64,000 nt of DNA from Peterkaempfera sp044755465 (GTDB lineage: Bacteria > Actinomycetota > Actinomycetes > Streptomycetales > Streptomycetaceae). The notes below the pieces were generated by a model that saw only the letters and a list, made by a program, of their open reading frames with translations, did no database searches and was not told the DNA's origin. Where the stretch lies: assembly GCF_044755465.1 (NCBI RefSeq), contig NZ_JBIVRB010000006.1, forward strand, positions 223,112 to 287,111, read 5' to 3'. Shown in pieces: positions 18,501 through 26,085 of this stretch; position 1 is the first letter of the stretch, and each line of letters starts with the position of its first letter. Made by a program: the position numbers and the translations under genes.

Positions 18501-19052
18501 GTCGGAGGACAACGCCGCCTCGCTCTCGGATCGAGTACCCGCCGGGTACGACGGCACACCTGGGCCCCATCGGCCCGCAGGTGCGCCCGCCTGATGGCAT
18601 GACAGGCGAGCGAGACCCACTCGCCACATGCCCCATCCTCACTGCGAAGATCAGATGAGAGGGCGCTCCACACGCCTGTTTCCCCGGACGAGTGAACCGC
18701 CGCATATCGGCCCCCACCACGGGGTACTGGCAGCCGTCACCTCCAGTTGGAGCCCGAGCGCTCGCCGCCGACGCGACTGGTCATTGGTGATCGTCCCCTC
18801 CGAGGATTGCGCTGGCGTAGTCCGGCAGGAGGTCGTGGAGGTGTGCGTGGCAGGGGTGGTCCGGACGTCGGTGCCGGAGTGAGGAGATGACCGCCGCGTC
18901 GATCACGGCGACTCCTTGCGGTGGCAAGGGTTGCGGGTCGGGCGCCGCACGCCACCCGCTGCCGGTGGGGCGGGACCAGATCAGGGCGGAGGAGCCGGTG
19001 CGGATGCGGGATGCCTCGGGGAGCCGGCAGCGATGGTTCGGCGTCTGCCCGG
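18501..19052. other. Upstream region of the giant gene, no other supported gene
   Basis: About 550 bp. The left end would hold the promoter and possibly the extended N-terminus of the giant gene. On the minus strand near 18781-18910 one frame reads AVIDAAVISSLRHRRPDHPC and ends at 18781, but has no convincing start. Nothing else is supported. Confidence 0.4.
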
Positions 19053-19963
19053 GTGGCTCTCGATGAGCTTCTGGGCTGCGAGTGGTCGGACAAGTGGCTC
19101 GACGTCGCAGTGCTCGGCAAGGCCGGCCGCCTGCTGCCCGAGCGCCGCATCGTCTACGCCGACCCCTCCGGTCCCGTCGCCGCCTACCTGGCACTGCTCC
19201 AGCCCCTGGCCCGCCGTTGGAGGGCCACCGTCACCGGGATCGAGGAGACCGGCAGCCCGTTCGCGCGGGCCCTTGCCGCAGCCGGGATGCCGGTCGTCCC
19301 CGTCGACCCGCCCGGCACCGCCCGGCACCGCAGCGCGATGGGCATCCCCAGGAACGACCGCGCCGATGCGCGGATGATCGCCGGCCTGGTCCGCCGAGGG
19401 GTCTGCCGGCCCGTCGTCGAGAGCAGCCCCGAGGCGCAGGCACTTCGCGTGATCACACACGCCCACGCCCTGCGCGCCGTACTCGCGCGGGCGTGGCCAG
19501 CCGCCACCACCGCCTGGCCGGCCACCCGCGGGGGACTGAGCGGCCCGCAGGCCCTCGCTGTTCGCCACGCCGCACCGGGGTCCCGCGCGGCCAGCCGACT
19601 CACGCGCGCTGACCTGGCGAGCCTGCTGCGCCGGGCCGGACGGACCCGCCTCGTCTTCAGCCGTCCCGTCCTGCTGCCGGCCGTGGTGGTCGAGAAGGCC
19701 GAGCCCGTTCGGATCAGGGACCTGGCCACCACCCGGTCCACCGCAGTCGCGCGCGTGGACCGGCTGGAGAAGCGGATGCTCGCCGGGTGCACCCGCTCCC
19801 GGATCGCCCCCGCGCTCGTCCCCGACGCCCGGCTGAGCCGGCTCGCGCCCGGTATGGACACCGGGACCATCCGCCCGTGCGCCGCCGCCGACCGCGCAGA
19901 CCTCCCCACCGCGCCGGCTGCGCCGGCCCCGGCTGAAGCCCTGCCCCGGTTCCGTCCCGATCC
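19053..19963 (+). mobile_element. IS110-family transposase remnant
   Basis: The frame from about 19053 shows the DEDD-type IS110 N-terminal domain: WSDKWLDVAVLGKAGRLL with the first Asp, VTGIEETGSPFARALAAAG with the Glu, and GIPRNDRADARMIAGLVRRG with the last Asp pair. SRLTRADLASLLRRAGRTR matches the middle of the family. The C-terminal transposase_20 domain with its catalytic Ser is absent. The frame runs into low-complexity sequence and meets the convergent lipoprotein gene at 19970. About 300 residues remain of roughly 400. No ends of the element could be defined. Confidence 0.75.
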
Positions 19964-19969
19964 GGCGGG

Positions 19970-20596
19970 TCAGCCCCCGGCCCGCTCCAGCGCAGCCAGC
20001 TGCGCGGGGCGGGCCTGCTCGATCGACGCGGCCAGCTTGCGGGCCGCCGCATCGCCGCCGGCCTGCCGCTCGGAGCCGGCCAGCCGGGCGGACTGCTCCA
20101 GGTACTCCCGCAGATGGCGCAGCAGCAGCCGGTCGAACTCCGGGCCGGTCGCCGCCTGGAGGGCGTCCCGCTCCGCCGGGCTGAGCATGCCGGGCATGTC
20201 ATGGCCCTCGTGCACATGGGTCTCCGGCAGCCCGGTGCGCCGGAACACGCTGCGCAGCCGGGCCAGTTCGGCGGCGCAGTCGGGGGCGAGCCGGGCGGCC
20301 AGCGTGCGGACGCCGGGGTCGGTGGCCCGCTCGGGGGCCTGGGCCAGCATCCCGCCGATCTGGTCGTCCATCGGCATCATCAGCTGGACCCAGGCGAGGT
20401 CGGTGGGGCTGAGCCCGGCCGACGCGGACCCGGCGGAGTCGGCCGGGGCAGCCGGGGCAGCCGGGGCAGCCGGGGCGGTCCGGGCGGTTCCGGTCGGTGA
20501 GGCTCCCGGGGTCCCCGGAGCGCCGCTGCCGGCTGCGGCCGAGCAGCCCGCGGTGGCGACGGCGAGCAGCAGGACGGCTGCGGCGACGGCCTTCAT
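19970..20596 (-). CDS. DUF305-like lipoprotein
   Basis: A 208-residue exported lipoprotein with signal peptide MKAVAAAVLLLAVATAGC, lipid Cys18, then an Ala/Pro/Gly linker and a four-helix-like domain. That domain has LAWVQLMMPMDDQIGGMLAQ, VHEGHDMPGMLSPAERDALQ and FDRLLLRHLREYLEQSARLA. DUF305 proteins usually show an MMIPHHQGA motif. Here it is MMPMDDQIG, so the His pair is replaced by Asp pairs, while the HVHEGHDMPGM loop keeps potential metal ligands. The ATG at 20594-20596 fits the signal peptide. It lies 104 bp after the DUF1996 gene on the same strand and is probably co-expressed; a metal-related extracytoplasmic role is inferred. Confidence 0.8.
   Translation of the reverse strand: MKAVAAAVLLLAVATAGCSAAAGSGAPGTPGASPTGTARTAPAAPAAPAAPADSAGSASAGLSPTDLAWVQLMMPMDDQIGGMLAQAPERATDPGVRTLAARLAPDCAAELARLRSVFRRTGLPETHVHEGHDMPGMLSPAERDALQAATGPEFDRLLLRHLREYLEQSARLAGSERQAGGDAAARKLAASIEQARPAQLAALERAGG
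20442..20477 (+). repeat. Four 9-bp repeats in the lipoprotein linker
   Basis: Four head-to-tail copies of GCCGGGGCA (the last has one change) encode an Ala/Pro linker just after the lipid Cys of the DUF305-like protein. Its length may vary between strains. Confidence 0.85.
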
Positions 20597-20700
20597 GTCG
20601 ATCCCCTCACGGGTCGGTGTGCCTGCGGGTGTGCATCCGGAGGCGGGGCGGGACCGGGGTGCCGGTTCCCGCCCCGCCGGGGCGCTGGGCGCCGCCGGGG

Positions 20701-22008
20701 TCACGGGTTGCCGTTGGCCCCGCACTTGATGATCGGGTTGATGCAGTTGCGCACCCGCCGCTCCAGTTCGTCGGTCGGCCACGCGTTGAAGAAGTCGCCG
20801 TGCATGGTGTAGCCGGGACCGGAGGCCAGGCGGAACCGCGACGGGTCGCCGTTGACCGGGTACCGCAGCACCTGGCGCAGCTTGGGCACCGGGACCGGGT
20901 GGGTGGCCGGGCAGGCGCCGTTCACCGGGTAGGCCATGTGGCTCTGGTGGTCTGGCGAGTCCAGGTCACGGCCGTTCCAGCACTGCGGGAAGTCCAGGTA
21001 CGACTCCAGCATGGTGCCCGCCGGGCAGCGGACGAAGTCATGGGACGCCCCCGCCTCGTTGGCGTGCAGGCAGGACCAGCGGGAGATGGTCCGGTCGTCC
21101 GGCCCGGTCGCCTTGGCGTTGCCGGCGACCACCCGCAGTCCCTTGGGGAAGGGCTGGATCTGGGCGATCACATCGTCGCGGACGCCCTCGCCCAGGTAGT
21201 AGAAGGTGGTGCCGGTCGGCTCGACGGGCTGGTCGTCGACATAGAGCGTCGGCACCCAGTACGACGACAGGTCGATCACCGGGTCGCAGGTGCTGGAGCC
21301 CTTCTCCAGGTCGCCCAGGTTGGTCATCGCATTGGTCGAGGTGTTGCCGAAGAAGCTGTGCATATGCGAGGCGCCGGGCAGGCTCGGGAAGATGATCGGG
21401 TCGTCCGGCAGCCGGTGGGTGAAGGGACACTCGGCGAGGAACTCCGCCACCCGTACGGCACCCGGCGGCACCACCACCGGGGGTGCTCCGGTCCGCTCAC
21501 CGAAGACCTGGAACTCCCAGAGCGAGATGCCCCACTGGGTGGCCCGCTGGGTGGCCAGCAGCCGCAGGTAGCGCCCGCTGCCGGAGATGTCCACGGTCTG
21601 GTTGCCGCCGGTGCCGTCGGTGACAGTCCGGATGGTCGTCCAGGAGCTGCCGTTGTCGGAGGTCTGGAGCTGGAAGCCCTTGGCGTAGGCGGTCTCCCAG
21701 TTCAGCACCACCTTGCTGAGGGTGGTGCTGGTGCCGAGGTCGACCTGTATCCACTGGCCGTCGCCGGGGGCGCTGGACCAGCGGGTGCCCAGGTTTCCGT
21801 CGACGGCGGCGGCAGCGGGTGTGCCCGCCTGCTCCGTCGAGGAGACCGAGACGCTGCGGCCCTGCGAGACCAGGCTGGGGACAGCCTGCGCCGGTGCCGA
21901 GGTGCCGTACAGCATAGATGCGGTGAGACCGGCCACGGCGAGGCCGGCCAGCCGGTTGCGCCACCGCCGTGCTGAGCCGCGGTGGCGTGCGCGGAATGGG
22001 GTGATCAC
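20701..22008 (-). CDS. Secreted DUF1996 protein with N-terminal F5/8 type C (discoidin) carbohydrate-binding domain
   Basis: A 435-residue exported protein. The signal peptide has an Arg-rich start (RHRGSARRWRNRLAGLAVAG) and cleavage after AQA. Residues about 45-180 form a discoidin/CBM32 jellyroll: AAAVDGNLGTRWSSAPGDGQ, then WIQVDLGTSTTLSKVVLNWE. From about 195 the DUF1996 domain begins with ECPFTHRLPDDPIIFPSLPG and contains ASHMHSFFGNTSTNA, SSYWVPTLYVD and YLDFPQCWNGRDLDSPDHQS, the His and Cys-rich hallmarks. GTG at 22006-22008 follows AAGGAGA. An earlier in-frame GTG at 22042 lacks a site. Control by a LacI-type repressor is suggested by two operators upstream. The enzymatic role of DUF1996 is not established. 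Confidence 0.88.
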   Translation of the reverse strand: MITPFRARHRGSARRWRNRLAGLAVAGLTASMLYGTSAPAQAVPSLVSQGRSVSVSSTEQAGTPAAAAVDGNLGTRWSSAPGDGQWIQVDLGTSTTLSKVVLNWETAYAKGFQLQTSDNGSSWTTIRTVTDGTGGNQTVDISGSGRYLRLLATQRATQWGISLWEFQVFGERTGAPPVVVPPGAVRVAEFLAECPFTHRLPDDPIIFPSLPGASHMHSFFGNTSTNAMTNLGDLEKGSSTCDPVIDLSSYWVPTLYVDDQPVEPTGTTFYYLGEGVRDDVIAQIQPFPKGLRVVAGNAKATGPDDRTISRWSCLHANEAGASHDFVRCPAGTMLESYLDFPQCWNGRDLDSPDHQSHMAYPVNGACPATHPVPVPKLRQVLRYPVNGDPSRFRLASGPGYTMHGDFFNAWPTDELERRVRNCINPIIKCGANGNP

Positions 22009-22048
22009 AGCTCTCCTTCGGGTGGGGGAAGGGCTTGGTACCACAGGC

Positions 22049-22061
22049 TGAGAGCGCTCTC
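22049..22061. promoter_or_regulatory. LacI-family operator, site 1
   Basis: TGAGAGCGCTCTC contains a perfect AGAGCGCTCT palindrome centred on CG, the usual form of LacI-family operators in Streptomyces (compare the CebR site TGGGAGCGCTCCCA). It lies about 40 bp before the DUF1996 start. Confidence 0.75.
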
Positions 22062-22118
22062 TTCAACGGACGGTAAAGGGATCGCCATGATCCCGTCAAG
22101 TGGTGGCGCGCAAGCTGC

Positions 22119-22131
22119 TGAGAGCGCTCTA
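22119..22131. promoter_or_regulatory. LacI-family operator, site 2
   Basis: TGAGAGCGCTCTA repeats the same 10-bp palindrome 70 bp upstream of site 1, on the same side of the DUF1996 gene. The pair would suit looping or cooperative repression. No LacI-type gene is in the window. Confidence 0.72.
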
Positions 22132-22505
22132 TCGGCGGGGCTGCCTCCACAGTCGGCCGCCGGCCGCCGGCGGTTTCCGGGCTGTCCTTGACTCACAGCA
22201 CACCGGGAGCAGGCTGGGAGACACACCAGACAACCGGAGCGAGCCGCACCTTTTCGGCCAAGACGTTCGCCGGACCGCGTGACCCGAACCTTGGCTCTGG
22301 CCAGGCCCCCAGTGGGGTATCCCGAGACCGGGGAGCCTCAAGCGGCGACTGAGACCCCGGGAGCCGGGAGAGGACCACCGGGGGTTGCTGTATGCCCAGG
22401 CCGCCCGTGCCGCGTACCTCACCGGCCGCCACGCTCATCGGCCGCCGCATGCTCACCGGCCGCCCACCGTGGCCTGAAGCGCGGCATGCCGCCCTCACCC
22501 GCTGG
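22132..22505. other. Intergenic, nothing supported
   Basis: About 370 bp between the operator region and the end of the methyltransferase gene. Open frames are short and compositionally unremarkable. Confidence 0.4.
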
Positions 22506-23318
22506 CTATCGGTCCGACAAGGGCAGCGTGCCCGCCGTGAGGAAGAACGTGACGGCGTAGCTGAAGCGACCTGCGCGTACGGCGTCGTCGAATTGGGCCA
22601 CGAAGCGGTCCGCGTCCACGGGGTCGAGGCAGCCCCGGGCTGCGGCTGTGTGCGCCCAGGTGCGCAGGCCCATGACATTGTCGGCCGCCGACGGGTCGCG
22701 CACGACCAGGGTTCGGGCTTCCACCACGATGTCGTGGATGCCGCGGGCCGCGAGTAGTCCGGCGTGCCGGTGGGCCAGCGAGCCGTTACGCAGGCCCACG
22801 TCGGCCCTGAAGCGCAGCACCCGGCGGGCGAGCCCCTGGTCGTCGATGTCGAGTACCTGGGTGTCGTAGTCCGGGTCTGCCAAGGCGACCCGGCCGCCGG
22901 GGCGGACCACCCGCAGCAGCTCGTCCAGCGCCCGGGTCGGTTCGACGACGTGCTGCAGGACCCGGTCGGCCCAGGCGCCGTCGAACTGACCCGCCGCGAA
23001 CGGCAGCCGGTGCCCGTCGGCGACGGCAACGCGTGGCAGTCCTCGGTCCCGTGCCTGCGCGATCATCGTCAGTGAGCTGTCGACCGCGACGACCTCGGCC
23101 CCACTGCGCGAGCGCAGGGCCATGGCAGCGTCCCCGGTACCCGCTCCGACCTCAAGGAACAGCTCGCCGGGCTCGGCACGCAGGAGCTCTTGCAACCGCT
23201 GCTTGTAAGCGGCGTAGAACGGCTCCGCACTCAGCCGGTCCAGGACCTGAACCCACTCAGCGGGCCGGGGCTGCGTGTCCACCGACGTGAAACCGTGAGC
23301 AACACTGTGAGCGTTCAT
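22506..23318 (-). CDS. Class I SAM-dependent methyltransferase
   Basis: A 270-residue cytosolic enzyme of the UbiE/Methyltransf_11 type. Motif I is LFLEVGAGTGDAA near residue 53, the acidic end of strand 2 is VVAVDSS near 76, FDGAWADRVLQHVVEP near 110 is the motif after strand 4, and LRVVRPGGRVALADPDYD near 135 is the post-strand region. The substrate cannot be predicted. It stands alone, facing the DUF1996 gene in the same direction with a 500-bp gap, and is preceded by a 160-bp spacer after the LysR gene. Confidence 0.88.
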   Translation of the reverse strand: MNAHSVAHGFTSVDTQPRPAEWVQVLDRLSAEPFYAAYKQRLQELLRAEPGELFLEVGAGTGDAAMALRSRSGAEVVAVDSSLTMIAQARDRGLPRVAVADGHRLPFAAGQFDGAWADRVLQHVVEPTRALDELLRVVRPGGRVALADPDYDTQVLDIDDQGLARRVLRFRADVGLRNGSLAHRHAGLLAARGIHDIVVEARTLVVRDPSAADNVMGLRTWAHTAAARGCLDPVDADRFVAQFDDAVRAGRFSYAVTFFLTAGTLPLSDR

Positions 23319-23481
23319 GGGAGCACGCTAGACGTGCCAACCGAGCCGGTGAACCTGTGTGGACAAGCCGCAGCCGACCCAAGGGCCGGCATCCGGGGCA
23401 CCTGCCCCTGGGGGTTCCAGCGCTCCACCGCGGTGAAGCCGCCTGCGCTGCCGCAGCCGACCTGGCGGGAGCCGTACCGGG

Positions 23482-24369
23482 TCACGACGGGCTCTCCGGA
23501 GCGGTCATGGCGAGGAGGAGCCGCACGACCGCTGACGCGGTCCGGGGGTGGTGGGCCAGGCCCAGGGTGACGGTGGGGGTGGGGGCCGAGAGCCTGCGTA
23601 AGCGGATGCCGGGTGTGCGGAAGGCGCGGGCTCGGCCCTCGGGGATCGGGGCGATGCCGTAGCCGGCCGCGACGGCGAGCAGCAGTTGCTCGTCGTCGGG
23701 TTCCTGGCGCACGATGCGGGGCGGGTGGTCGGGCCAGAGCTGACCGGTGATCAAGTCGTACATGCCGGGGCCGTTCTCGCGCGGCCACAGCACGACCGGC
23801 TCCTCGCTGATGCGGCGTCGGCTGACCCGGGCGCGGTCGCGGGCGAGTGGGTGGTCGGCCGGGACGGCCAGCAGGAGTTCCTCCTCGGCCAGGATGCGGC
23901 AGGCCAGTCCCGGAACGTCGAGCGGCGGCCGGACGAAGGCCGCGTCCAGCCGCCCCGCGAGGAGCTCGGTGACGTTGTGGGTCGTCCAGCCGGTCTGCAG
24001 GCTGAGGGCCACCTCGGGGTAGCGGTCACGGAAGGCGGTGACCAGGGCGTCGGCGGCGCCGCCGCGGGCGGAGCGGGTGTAGGCCAGCCTGAGGCGCCCC
24101 TGCCGCCCCTGGATCACGGCCGCGATCCGCTCGTCGGCCGCCGCCACCTGCTCCAGTACCTGCTTGGCCTCCTCGGCCACCACGGTCCCGGTCGGGGTGA
24201 GCGCGCAGCCCTTGCTGTCGCGTTCGATCAGCCGGGTGCCGAGCTGCCGTTCCAGGGCCTTGATCTGCTGGCTGAGCGCGGGCTGTGCGATGCGCAGTCG
24301 TTCGGCGGCCCGGGTGAAGTTCAACTCTTCGGCGAGCATGGCGAAGTAGCGCATCCGACGAAGGTCCAT
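23482..24369 (-). CDS. LysR-family transcriptional regulator
   Basis: A 295-residue regulator. Residues 1-60 form the winged helix (MRYFAMLAEELNFTRAAERL, then AQPALSQQIKALERQLGTRL), and residues about 90-290 are the periplasmic-binding-like effector domain (GRLRLAYTRSARGGAADALV). The ATG at 24367-24369 is chosen because it places the helix at the N-terminus; upstream in-frame codons are Arg-rich noise. It is divergent from the amino-acid oxidase gene 125 bp away and has a palindrome almost touching its start, so it probably controls both. Confidence 0.92.
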   Translation of the reverse strand: MDLRRMRYFAMLAEELNFTRAAERLRIAQPALSQQIKALERQLGTRLIERDSKGCALTPTGTVVAEEAKQVLEQVAAADERIAAVIQGRQGRLRLAYTRSARGGAADALVTAFRDRYPEVALSLQTGWTTHNVTELLAGRLDAAFVRPPLDVPGLACRILAEEELLLAVPADHPLARDRARVSRRRISEEPVVLWPRENGPGMYDLITGQLWPDHPPRIVRQEPDDEQLLLAVAAGYGIAPIPEGRARAFRTPGIRLRRLSAPTPTVTLGLAHHPRTASAVVRLLLAMTAPESPS

Positions 24370-24377
24370 CCGGCGAT

Positions 24378-24394
24378 GATAAGTCGCGCTTATC
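24378..24394. promoter_or_regulatory. Inverted repeat at the LysR start, predicted autoregulatory site
   Basis: GATAAGTCGCGCTTATC is a 6-bp inverted repeat with a 5-base spacer, 8 bp upstream of the LysR ATG and about 100 bp upstream of the divergent oxidase. The arrangement fits a LysR recognition site. It was noted by eye. Confidence 0.55.
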
Positions 24395-24494
24395 GCTGAC
24401 GGAACAACAGGTCTTAGACGCCTCCTGGCCCGACCGGCTTCCCTGGAGACAGCCATTTCGACGCCCGCACGTGGCGTGGGAGAAGGAGGAGTTC

Positions 24495-25460
24495 ATGCTG
24501 GATGTCGTGGTGATCGGAGCCGGGGTCATCGGACTCACCTCTGCTCTGCGCCTTCAGGAAGAAGGACTTCGGGTCATCGTGGTGACCGCCGACGAGCCCC
24601 TGTCGACCACCTCCGCCGTGGCCGCGGCCGTGTGGTACCCGGCCGGATTCGACGGGGGCGACCGGGTGGCGGCGTGGTCCGCGCGCACCTTCGCCGAACT
24701 CGCCCGCCAGGCGGCCGACGAGGTTCCCGGCGTGTCGATGCGCCTCACCCGCATGCTGTCGCACCGGCAGGAGGCGGGGCCCGCGCCCTGGTGGGGAGCC
24801 GCAGTCCCGGACATGCGCCGGCTGGAGCCGGCCGAGCCGGCACCCGCCTACGCGAGCGGCTGGGAGTTCACCGTCCCGACGGTGGAGATGCCGGTGTACC
24901 TGCCCTGGCTGGTCGGCCGGTTCCTGGACGCCGGAGGCGAACTCGTCCAGCAGCGGATCAACTCCCTCCGCGAAGCCCGCGCCTGGGCACCCGCCGTCGT
25001 CAACGCCAGCGGGCTCGGCGCCCGGCAGCTCTGCGGCGACGGGGCGCTCCAGCCGGTGCGCGGACAGCTCCTCCTGGTACGCAACCCGGGCCTGCACACC
25101 TCCCTGCGCGTCCAGGACGACCCCGCCGGATACACCTACATCCACCCCCGCAGCACCGATGTCGTCCTGGGCGGTACCTTCGACGAGGGCAGCTGGGACA
25201 CCGCCGCCGACCCCGCGACCGCCCGCGCCATCCTCGCCCGCTGTACGGCACTCGCACCCGAATTACGCGACGCTGAGATCCTCGGCCACCCCGTCGGCCT
25301 GCGCCCGGCACGCCGGGGCGGCATCCGTCTCGAAGCCGACACCCGCACCCTGCCCGGTACCCGGCTCGTCCACAATTACGGTCACGGTGGCGCCGGAGTG
25401 ACCCTCTGCTGGGGTTGCGCCGACACCGCCGCCGCCTTGCTCGCCCCTACCGCGAACTGA
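24495..25460 (+). CDS. FAD-dependent D-amino acid oxidase family protein
   Basis: A 321-residue flavoprotein of the DAAO family, which oxidises D-amino acids to keto acids with release of hydrogen peroxide. The N-terminal dinucleotide fold reads DVVVIGAGVIGLTSALRL, with a VWYPAGFD loop near residue 45 typical of DAAO. NASGLGAR lies near 180, and the C-terminal family signature LVHNYGHGGAGVTLCWG is complete near 300. The start is the ATG at 24495 after AGAAGGAGGAG; an in-frame ATG at 24471 would add eight residues including part of that ribosome site. It is divergent from the LysR gene and probably induced by its substrate through that regulator. Confidence 0.92.
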   Translation: MLDVVVIGAGVIGLTSALRLQEEGLRVIVVTADEPLSTTSAVAAAVWYPAGFDGGDRVAAWSARTFAELARQAADEVPGVSMRLTRMLSHRQEAGPAPWWGAAVPDMRRLEPAEPAPAYASGWEFTVPTVEMPVYLPWLVGRFLDAGGELVQQRINSLREARAWAPAVVNASGLGARQLCGDGALQPVRGQLLLVRNPGLHTSLRVQDDPAGYTYIHPRSTDVVLGGTFDEGSWDTAADPATARAILARCTALAPELRDAEILGHPVGLRPARRGGIRLEADTRTLPGTRLVHNYGHGGAGVTLCWGCADTAAALLAPTAN

Positions 25461-25590
25461 GGGGACGGCCGACCCCCTGTGGGACTCCGGGCCGGCGTGC
25501 TGCGGTTCACACTCATCGGTTCGGATGGTGGTGTGGGGCTGCGTGGGTGCGGGGCGCCGGCGGGGAGGGGTGGCCTGTGTCCGACTGTTG

Positions 25591-25617
25591 TGTCGATCTG
25601 CGGGCGTGCTGTTCGAC
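25591..25617 (+). promoter_or_regulatory. Predicted ECF42-dependent promoter
   Basis: TGTCGA at 25591-25596 and CGAC at 25614-25617 are separated by 17 bases and lie 46 bp before the DGPF gene. As I recall, ECF42 promoters in S. venezuelae carry TGTCGA at -35 and CGA/TC at -10, so this would be an autoregulated promoter for the DGPF-sigma pair. Confidence 0.7.
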
Positions 25618-25662
25618 CTAGGGTGGAGCGGGTCGGGAAGCGGCCTGTTGTGAAGGAGAGCG

Positions 25663-26085
25663 ATGATGGCGAAGTACATGTTGATCATGCGAGGCACGGA
25701 CGAGTCCGTCGCGAAGATGATGGAGACGCCGTTCGAGGAGATGCTCGAGACGGTGGGCCGGTTCAACGAGGAGCTGATCCGGGCGGGCGTGCTGGTCGCC
25801 GCCGAGGGCCTGGACGACCCGTCGCAGGGCGTGGTGGTCGATTTCAGTGGTGAGACGCCGGTGGTCACCGACGGCCCTTACGGTGAGACGAAGGAACTGT
25901 TCGGTGGTTTCTACGTGATCGACGTGGCTTCGAGGGAGGAGGCGGTCGAGTGGGCCAGGCGTCTCCCGGCAGTCGCCGGTTCGAAGTGCGAGGTCCGCCG
26001 GGTGCCGGGTATCGAGGAGTTCCCCCAGGACAACGAGTGGATCATCAAGGAGCGGGCGTGGCGCGAGCAGACCGGCCAGCTCTGA
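25663..26085 (+). CDS. YciI-like DGPF domain protein, ECF42 partner
   Basis: A 140-residue cytosolic protein of the YCII-related superfamily. It has AKYMLIMRGTDESVAKMMET at the start and TDGPYGETKELFGGFYVIDV near residue 75, the DGPF-type motif (here DGPY). Such genes are the conserved neighbours of ECF42 sigma factors; their biochemical role is not known. The ribosome site GAAGGAGAGCG precedes two consecutive ATGs, so the start may be 25663 or 25666. The sigma gene starts inside its last 28 bases, so translation is coupled. Confidence 0.9.
   Translation: MMAKYMLIMRGTDESVAKMMETPFEEMLETVGRFNEELIRAGVLVAAEGLDDPSQGVVVDFSGETPVVTDGPYGETKELFGGFYVIDVASREEAVEWARRLPAVAGSKCEVRRVPGIEEFPQDNEWIIKERAWREQTGQL

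Noticed and set aside
22193..23029. Second minus-strand frame over the methyltransferase
   Set aside because: Out of frame with the clear SAM-binding motifs and without a conserved domain.
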